This document shows positions 56,985 to 64,000 of a stretch of DNA of 64,000 nucleotides, one piece after another. How positions within the stretch are numbered: the stretch's first letter is position 1; the number at the start of each line of letters is the position of its first letter. The notes beneath the pieces were generated by a model. It was not told where the DNA came from and did not search any database. It was given only the letters and a program-made list of their open reading frames with translations. The position numbers and the translations under genes were made by a program. Origin of the DNA: Haliclystus octoradiatus (lineage: Eukaryota > Cnidaria > Staurozoa > Stauromedusae > Haliclystidae); assembly GCA_916610825.1 (NCBI GenBank), contig OU744450.1:17166814-17230813 (forward strand), in the 5' to 3' direction.

Positions 56985-58560
56985 ATGACTGGAATTCAAC
57001 AAGAAAAAGATCTCAAAAAAGTTAACAAAGTTGAGGAAAAACTACTAAGATCTAGAGAGAATTTTAATCTGGCAATTGATGAGAAGCTAGATATTGATGC
57101 TCTAGAGTACTTGTGGAAGGAATTTAATGCCCTTGTGGAGAAATTTGAAGAGTGCACAAAGGAATATATTCAGAATGCCACAACTTTGGGCACAATACAA
57201 GAGGAAGAAACTGAAAATTATGAAGATTTAATTTCAAAATACAAAAGTGATTTAACTTCAGGAAGATTGTGTATGGCCAGAATTAAGAAAGCTGTTGTGC
57301 AACAATCTCAAGAAGAACAAAGAATCATAAGGTCTGAGCGAGAAAGGCAAAGACAACATGAAGAACTTTTAGCTACATTAAGTTTAAAAGAAAAAACTGT
57401 TATTGCAGAAACTATGAAACAAAATTGTATGTGTTGAAAGTGTCAATGCACAAGACAAATCTAATACAGAGAAGGACGATGTAGTAGAAGTAAATACAAA
57501 CAGTACAGATAATCTTGTAACAGAAGAAATTGTTGCAATTGAATCAGTTTCAGAAATTGGCAAAAGTAGTAACAGTAATGTAAGTGATATCAGTGATGCA
57601 TTGAACAAGCTCACTGAATTAGCACAAGGTCAAAAGGATGTGAATGATTTCAAAAATATTTCTTGAATTTTCCAAAGTTAAAGCAAAAGACCAAAGTTCT
57701 GTACGTCTTGGAGCAATTCAGCCTGACACATGGAATGGTGATTTAAAAGACTACTTCTATTGGAAATCCATATTTATTGACACTTTACAAGCAGCAAAGC
57801 AAAATGACTCGTCAATTTGTAAATCCTACTTACTGAAAGCATTACCTTATCAGTATTAGGAAGAAGTAAAAATTAGTAAGACAATAGATGAAGCATTTGA
57901 GAAAATTGAAACTCGAGTTACCAAGAATATTGTTTACAAAGCAACAACATCATGTTTGATCAACTTGACAGAGCAGAAAAGTTTAATGAACAATTATGTC
58001 ACATGGCTACTCAAATTGAAAGACATCAAGATCGTCTGGAAAAAGTAGGTGAAGAAGCTGAAGCAGCAGGAACAAGACTAATCGAAACTATTTTGGATAA
58101 TAAGCTGCCGTCTACAATATCGTCCAATTATAGGGTAACATGCGAGGAATTGGGAAAGATGATGAACGTTAAACATTTAGCTAAACACCTGCGCAGTGTT
58201 GCATAATCACTGCCAGTAAAAAATGAAAGGTACAATAACCGAAGCAATTCAAATAATACAAAGAGTGGAAAATTTGGAACTGTCGCCACCCAAGAATTCA
58301 ATTGCGGATGTAAAAATGAATGCAATCACATTAGCAAATGTCCAATATTTAAAGAAAAGTCGATTTCTGATCGTCGCTCGTTGGTTGCTCAACAAGAAAG
58401 ATGCTTCAATTGTTTGACAAGGGGACACATTGCCAGAAAATGTAATTCACAGAAAAATGCTCCAAATGTCAGAGGAAACATCACGATCTAGTTCATATAG
58501 ATTCAGAAGTCAATCATCTATCACCTGCAAATTCACAAGTACAAGCAAGCAATGAAACAG
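56985..58560 (+). pseudogene. BEL Gag region
   Basis: Frame 56985-57437 is a long coiled-coil-like helix (VEEKLLRSRENFNLAIDEKL...). Frames after 57644 hold PDTWNGDLKDYFYWKSIFID, the DUF1759-type BEL Gag core, and EKFNEQLCHMATQIERHQD. Zinc-knuckle text (CFNCLTRGHIARKC) lies near 58395-58445 in another frame. At least four frame breaks. Confidence 0.75.
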
Positions 58561-58980
58561 TGAACGCACAATCAAACACAATCAAGAAGGACACAATACG
58601 CTTACCAGTACTGATGGCAAATATTAAGGACAGTAATGGCCATTGGAGAGTGGCAAGATGTTTAATTGATTCAGGATCGGACACATCATTAATAAGAACC
58701 GCTTTTGCTAATGAAATTGGACTTCACGGACAACCAATTGATGTACGATATGAAGTTTTCGGTGGAGCAATAAAGTTGGAAAAGACAAAATTATTTCAAG
58801 CAAATATTGCAAATATAGATAGTCAACAAGAATGGGAAATCGATATTTATGGAATAATCAAACCATGTGGTACTGCACCAAAATTGTCGCATGAGTTTTT
58901 CATTGAAAATGGACATTTAGAATCGATCAAGGTTAGCAAGTATAACAGCACACGAAAAAGCACCTAGAGAAATAAAATAC
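58560..58980 (+). pseudogene. BEL protease
   Basis: The frame contains CLIDSGSDTSLIRTAFANEI, the aspartic protease signature typical of BEL/Pao (DSGS), followed by KPCGTAPKLSHEFFIENG. It ends at 58967 by frameshift; the next frame has PLGWAVVGDVK, the linker that normally precedes RT in this group. Confidence 0.85.
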
Positions 58981-59214
58981 CCACTTGGTTGGGCTGTGGT
59001 TGGAGACGTTAAATCCGATGCGAATACTGGAAGATCAATTTGTAACAGCGTAAAAAGAATTAACACGATTCAAATTATCGATAACAACAGTGAATATGAA
59101 GAAAACTGGCCTTCTTAACTTCTGCTGTCCAGTCAAGATGAAGAAGATAAAGAAGTTGGAAAGGACACAACTGGCAAAAAGAAGAAATCAAAGATTAAGC
59201 AAAAATGTGCAAAA

Positions 59215-60744
59215 TTGGCAATGGTGAAACTAGATGTGTTGAAGACCCAAAAGATATTAGCAAATGCAGAGAAACACCTCACCTGGCCAGATGCCATATC
59301 TGCAGTTGAGAAAGAACTGGGAAACGGTGAAAAGTCTGGTAATATCATCATGCAAAGCTTACAGCAGAATGTAGATTTCAACAGTAAGACATACAAAAAA
59401 CTTTGTCCAACCTTAGATAATGATGATCTAGTTTACAGAGTTGGTGGACGTCTTGGCAAAATCACCTGGCTACCCAAAGAAGCAGTTGCACCAATCATTG
59501 TACCAAAAGGGAACATTGCAAAAAAGATAGCATCACATTACCATACAAAGACTGGACATGGAGGAAAACGTAGGATACAAGCAGCAATTGAAGCAGATGG
59601 CTATTGGATCATGGGAATTTCCAGGTATCTATTTACAGTTGGCAAAGAATGCTTAGAATGCAGAGTTGTAAACAGACCATTATTAGAACAAAAGATGGGT
59701 GAAATACCGACATTTCGCATGATGAAAGAATTAGCTCCATTCGAGTCAACTTCAGCAGACTGTGACTTTGGACCATTTTCAGTCAAATTAACAAGAAACA
59801 AAAGTAGTCAAGGAAATGTCGTTATATTTACTTGCCTAACGACACGTGCAATTCATCTAGAGCTTTTATATGACCAAACAGAAGGAGGAGTAGGGCTAAC
59901 GACAGAAAAGTTACTCTTGGCAATGAGAAGATTTGTATCAATTAGAGGAAACAGACCAAACATTATGTACACAGACAGAGGTACCAATTTGACAGGTGCA
60001 GCACCATTGTGGAAAAAGATGATTGATAATTGGGATGAAATTTTAAAGGAAAATAATATGAAAAACAAAGATCTTGATTGGATGTGGAATCCACCTACTG
60101 CATCTCACATGAATGGGGCAGTAGAGTCATTGATACGCAGTGTGAGGAAGGCAATGGAGTTTATTATGAGCGATAACAATACAAAACTGATGCCAGATGA
60201 GTGGTCTACCATACTTTATGAAGTATCATATCTTGTAAATTCGAGGCCATTATTTCCATCCAATTCAATCGACCCATTAGGTGAGGCTGGATTTATAACA
60301 CCAAACAGTATTTTACATGGGAACAATATCACAGTAGATCAGCCACTTTTACAGCAAGAACGTTTGAATCCAAAACAAAGAATGGATTTAGTGCAAAGCC
60401 GAATCACCGTATTCTGGAAAGAATGGCAAAAGTACATGCCTCCACAATTAAAAATTAGAAACCGCTGGTACCATGCTCGGGCAAATTTACAAGTCGGTGA
60501 TTATGTTATAGAGGTTAAAAAAGGAGTTCAAGGTACAACACCACGTGCAATTTGGATTGTTGCTGTAGTCGAAGAGACTTATCCAGGAAAAGATGGATTG
60601 GTACGCACGGTAAAAATCAAAACAAAGAAGGGTTACTTTACTAGACCAATTCATAAACTGGTCCTGATTGCCACTGCTGATGAATTGAAAGATGACCAAA
60701 TGTTGAGAATGAAAGTAGAGAAACAGTACAATAATAACGACTGA
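59215..60744 (+). CDS. BEL/Pao integrase, 509-codon open frame
   Basis: Intact frame with LVYRVGGRLGKITWLPKEAV (end of the RNase H-to-integrase linker), the zinc finger GHGGKRRIQAAIE and CLECRVVNRPL, and the core: SADCDFGPFSVKLT (first Asp), NIMYTDRGTNLTGA (second Asp, with Arg where Asn/Asp is common) and ASHMNGAVESLIRSVRKA (Glu). The C-terminal DUF5641-like part RWYHARANLQVGDYVIEVKK follows. Coding begins upstream of this Met in frame (AKLAMVKLD). The enzyme looks complete although the element lacks RT. Confidence 0.9.
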   Translation: MAMVKLDVLKTQKILANAEKHLTWPDAISAVEKELGNGEKSGNIIMQSLQQNVDFNSKTYKKLCPTLDNDDLVYRVGGRLGKITWLPKEAVAPIIVPKGNIAKKIASHYHTKTGHGGKRRIQAAIEADGYWIMGISRYLFTVGKECLECRVVNRPLLEQKMGEIPTFRMMKELAPFESTSADCDFGPFSVKLTRNKSSQGNVVIFTCLTTRAIHLELLYDQTEGGVGLTTEKLLLAMRRFVSIRGNRPNIMYTDRGTNLTGAAPLWKKMIDNWDEILKENNMKNKDLDWMWNPPTASHMNGAVESLIRSVRKAMEFIMSDNNTKLMPDEWSTILYEVSYLVNSRPLFPSNSIDPLGEAGFITPNSILHGNNITVDQPLLQQERLNPKQRMDLVQSRITVFWKEWQKYMPPQLKIRNRWYHARANLQVGDYVIEVKKGVQGTTPRAIWIVAVVEETYPGKDGLVRTVKIKTKKGYFTRPIHKLVLIATADELKDDQMLRMKVEKQYNNND

Positions 60745-60800
60745 TATTCAACTGTCAATGTTATATTACGCGTTGTTAGAATCACTTTGCTGAGAAGGAC

Positions 60801-61096
60801 TGTTATGACAATGTGAACATTTATATTTTATTTAATTCGCCATTATTGACTAGCCTCTTTAATAACAGTTTGAAACAGAGGTTAGGTGGGCATATCCAAT
60901 TTTGTAGTAGCACATGTTTTTTATGTTAATTTGTGAGCTCAAGATAGGAGTGAGACACTCGTTTTTAACCAGTTTATATAGCCATTTTTGATGTTATTAT
61001 ACTTATATTCATGTTCAAAGTATTACATGGTTGTTATTACTGCGTATTAAACCTAGCTCCTAGCTCTCAAAGTCACAAGTTTGAAGTGACACTTCA
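60801..61096 (+). repeat. BEL 3' LTR
   Basis: 296 bp; differs from the 5' LTR at position 11 (g/a), around 61014-61018 (small indel and substitution) and near the end (t/c). Confidence 0.9.
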
Positions 61097-61101
61097 CATA
61101 C

Positions 61102-61450
61102 GATTTCGCACTGTCCGGATTAACCCCATTTCTTTGTCAGCTCCAATTTTCCTTGCTTGGCTACCATCAGACAGTATGGAGAAGAAATCTGAGCTGGCAA
61201 GTATCGCTGCGCATTTTTCGACAACAGCTTCATTTGATGCACGATATAAATTCACAAGCAGCATGACTGTCGTCTTTACCCATTTTATCAATCGTGCTCC
61301 ATTTTATCGTTGAACTTTTACTAAAGTTTCAAAGTGCATTAGAGGCATACCGGTGGTTGGATGCCTAGCAAGCTTATATATGCTGTGCGCATCACTTTTC
61401 TCATGGCATCTGTGTTTGCTTCTTGCAAAGAACTACTGACATTAGTTTGA
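61102..61450 (-). pseudogene. hAT-type (ZNF862/DUF4371-like) transposase remnant, proximal part
   Basis: Minus text: SSLQEANTDAMRKVMRTAYI upstream, then AILASSDFFSILSDGSQARK and DKEMGLIRTVRNR. The FSILSDGS...E pattern is the start of the catalytic RNase H fold (first Asp) in these transposases. The frame is cut precisely by the BEL insertion. Several stops upstream. Confidence 0.75.
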
Positions 61451-62380
61451 ATTTGTCTTGGACCGCTCGGATTACCAAATTAATTTCTTGTCTCAGATGG
61501 CTCAACCATAGCATTATAACTGATAATTAGGCAGTCACAATTGATCAAAATGGTACTGATCAACAATTACTCGGTTAACACTCAGTATTAGCTCTTTGCT
61601 TTGTCCTTAACAAAGCAAAGAACACTCTGTTTCAAAATAAATAACGTACGATCCGTAAAATTATAATTGATTATATAATGTACTAGTCTACAGGAAGTGT
61701 TCTTGTATGCTGTCACTTTTGTTCTATCAAATTAGTACAGCTGAAGACATTTTTGCGGTACCCCTCAGCGTAGAGCTATTCATAATTCGAGGTTTTTGCT
61801 TTGCACCTACTTTCATCAAACAAAGTTAACTCTAGTTTACTTAGTGACAGCATTAACTTCGGTTATAACCAATAATATTCTCTTTTCCCAGCTTAGGAAC
61901 GTTGCTAATTCAACTCTCTTACAAACTGTATCCATTGCAGAGATTGTCAAGCAACACGAGTCACACTGAACGCATATGCACAATACATTTAGCAAATAGA
62001 ATATCCGTTAATCAATCAACAAAACAAACATACTGATGAGATGACTCTAACTACCGTGCTTTTAGCTAGGCGAAACCCTGAAAGGTGGGCGAGATGATGT
62101 AACATGTATATACATCATATATTATTACATGGCTGAGCTGACGTATTGAATTTTGATGCAGAAGACATTAAATTATGACGTGGCAATAAGAAATGTCGGA
62201 CTTGTAATTAATGTTCGTGGATTTAGGATAAAGATGATAAATCATTACTAAAAATATACCCATAAACGAGACAGTGTTGAATATTAAGTAATAATCTCCA
62301 AATTGCAAACAAAAACAATAAATATAGCTTAAAGAATGTCTGATTTGACCATCTATGCTTTATTCACACTAAGGCGCGGT
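61451..62380. other. No feature recognised
   Basis: AT-rich sequence with a small palindrome (ctttgctttg...caaagcaaag, about 61598-61620). No ORF, LTR or TIR pair was identified. Confidence 0.45.
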
Positions 62381-62389
62381 ATTGCAGAA

Positions 62390-62965
62390 TATACAGAATA
62401 TACACCTGTATATTCCCATGTATATTCTGTATACATATACACTACTATATAGCAATAAAATATACACCTGTATATTTCCATGCATATTCTATAAACACAT
62501 ACACTTCTGTATAGCAATAAAATATACTCTTTATACTATATATGCTATACTCACTTTTACTTACACAGGATTCTGTCGTTCCTTAAAAGCGCCACATAAA
62601 TATACACTATGTACCGTTTAAATTATATAGCGATGCTTGAATAAATACCATATATACACTTTATACTATACAATAATCTCTTTAACTTATACAGTGTTCT
62701 GTCGTTCTTTAAAAGCGTCGTATAAATATACACTACAAGTACCCTCTATACGCTTTATACTATATAGCGATGCTTGAATAAACACCACATAGACACTTTA
62801 TACTATAGTATAGTGTATATTGTGTATATTGTGTATATATATACACTTTATACACACTGTATAGTAGAAAGTGTATATTGTGTATATTCAGGAATTGCTT
62901 CTGAGAATGACAAAGTATAAAGTGTATATTGTGTATATTGTGTATATATATACACTTTATATTGT
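62390..62965. repeat. Palindromic TATACAC/GTGTATA-rich low-complexity tract
   Basis: The left part carries atatacacctgtatat and atacactatat-type units in about 100-bp long repeats (62385-62620 and again to 62800). The right part carries gtgtatattgtgtatatata blocks facing cacttta...tatac, forming multiple long inverted repeats. Confidence 0.8.
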
Positions 62966-63086
62966 GTGCATATTCAAGCGTTTATAAAGATCAAGCGACA
63001 CTAAAAATATTCCGGATATATGATATTATTATACATTATGACACAATTTTAAATATATGATTAGATAAAAATCAACATTCTTTTCA

Positions 63087-63806
63087 TTACATTTTGCCCT
63101 TAAGTTTCAAGTCACGCTCGAGTTCTGTATTGAAACATTCATTCACAAACCAAAAAAGAACGTTTCTTTTGAATTGCGTCATTTTTCTCGTCAGACTTAA
63201 ATACATATTTAATCTTTTAAATCCTTGCTCGCATGATTCAGTGTTTGTACCTTTTATAGGCTCAAATTGCGGTAAAGATGGATGGTACCTGCACTCCGGG
63301 TTATTTGGGGGCATGCAGACAAATTCAGTATGCTTCGAAACATGGAAAATGTCCACCAAAAATTTAACATGTTCAAGGAGCAAATTGGCTCCGGCACTTC
63401 CGTTCTTAGCTTGGTTTTTCAGGAATGGCACCAGCCCACATGCCCTATCATAGCCTAAATATTTTAGCCTTTGAAAGTCATCTGTCTTTGAACAAAATGT
63501 TTTCAAAATAAAGAGGAATACTTGGGTGAGCGATTCACATGTAAACATCTCTGTCATATTCACTATTATTCCACATGGTCTAATGAGCGCGAGAATACCA
63601 GCAGTGGTTTCATAAAATAAAGAAATATTTCTTCTCCTCTTACAACCCACTTTGCTTGCTTCTTCTCCATGCAGAAGTCCTGCTGTTTCTATCTCAGCTT
63701 CTCAGAATTCTGGTGGCATATCTACTGGTTCTGATACCCCAGTTTCTGTGAAGTTAATATGCACAGCACAAAACTTTGATGGTTTTTGATCCTTACCCCC
63801 ATTAAT

Positions 63807-63837
<31 letters not shown>

Positions 63838-63990
63838 TGGGGGAATTCGGACAGCACTTGTAGACATCCGGTAAATCCTTCCTCAGCTTTACTTTTCCCT
63901 TAGGCAATGCACATTTTCCTCTTTTTAGATATTCGTTTCCATCCACCGTAACATAACCCTCGTTGCAGCCTGCTGTTGTGCACTTGTGTT
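63087..63990 (-). pseudogene. KDZ (Kyakuja-Dileera-Zisupton)-type transposase remnant
   Basis: Minus strand, N- to C-terminal: a Cys-cluster segment (near 63990-63850) reading [20 protein letters not shown] and [17 protein letters not shown]; then, after a poly-T interruption, [67 protein letters not shown] and [20 protein letters not shown]. This order matches the Cys-cluster plus catalytic-core arrangement of KDZ transposases as I remember it. The 187-codon frame 63650-63087 is open. The copy likely extends past the window edge. Confidence 0.65.
63811..63837 (+). repeat. 27-bp poly(A) tract
   Basis: An uninterrupted run of 27 A residues on the + strand, inside the KDZ remnant, where it breaks the minus-strand frame. 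Confidence 0.95.
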
Positions 63991-64000
63991 GTACCCATTT

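Larger units (their letters stand above)
56654..61096 (+). mobile_element. BEL/Pao element lacking RT and RNase H
   Basis: LTRs 56654-56948 and 60801-61096 differ at about four positions. The 5-bp duplication catac (56649-56653 and 61097-61101) flanks it. Gag, protease and integrase are recognisable, but only about 250 bp separate the post-protease linker from the integrase start, so the usual roughly 1.5 kb of RT/RNase H is missing. It inserted into a hAT-type transposase remnant and is the only long retroelement on the + strand. Confidence 0.93.

Overview
The window is AT-rich genomic DNA from an animal. Two intron-containing host genes lie head to tail on the + strand, and almost everything else is transposable elements nested in or between them. 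Spliceosomal GT-AG introns, THOC3 and HMCES orthologues, and the mix of element classes (Ty3/gypsy, Ty1/copia, BEL/Pao, DIRS, LINE, Penelope fragment, hAT-, Mutator- and mariner-like elements, KDZ-type transposase) point to an invertebrate. A marine deuterostome such as a tunicate fits, but the species cannot be fixed from the sequence.

Host genes. THOC3 (TREX/THO complex WD40 subunit) is complete: 11 exons from 440 to 20090 give exactly 333 codons including stop. Its first exon is separated from the second by a 12.7 kb intron holding nested elements (positions 685-12571). HMCES (SRAP-domain protein that crosslinks abasic sites in single-stranded DNA) starts at 26182 with a 20-nt first exon coding Met-Cys-Gly-Arg-Thr-Ala plus two bases of Cys. 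Exon 2 lies 13.4 kb away at 39604, exons 3-5 end at 46223 (245 codons), and the last exons were not found in the remaining 17.8 kb.

Mobile layer. 685-5659: three copies of a roughly 212-bp MITE, one carrying a nested MITE with a tRNA-like sequence, another split by a 3.5-kb TIR element that contains about nine copies of a roughly 146-bp tandem repeat. 6401-12333: a TIR-bounded block holding a decayed Ty3/gypsy element, itself interrupted by a Penelope RT fragment and a tRNA-like sequence. 20499-24857: a full-length Ty3/gypsy element with identical 159-bp LTRs and one intact 1277-codon Gag-Pol ORF. 29976-34701: a Ty1/copia element whose primer site matches the anticodon arm of initiator tRNA-Met. 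37106-39002: a truncated DIRS-like RT/RNase H. 41860-45620: a LINE split by a Mutator-like MITE. 49182-54298: a second full-length but frameshifted Ty3/gypsy. 54740-61450: hAT-type transposase remnants interrupted by a 1.15-kb TIR element and by a BEL/Pao element that lacks its reverse transcriptase. 63087-64000: a KDZ-type transposase remnant.

All coding retroelements from gypsy B through gypsy C are antisense to the host genes, the exceptions being the tiny Penelope fragment and the BEL/Pao element. Many elements are bounded to the base by target-site duplications, so the order of insertion can be read directly. No bacterial-type operon, CRISPR array or rRNA gene is present.
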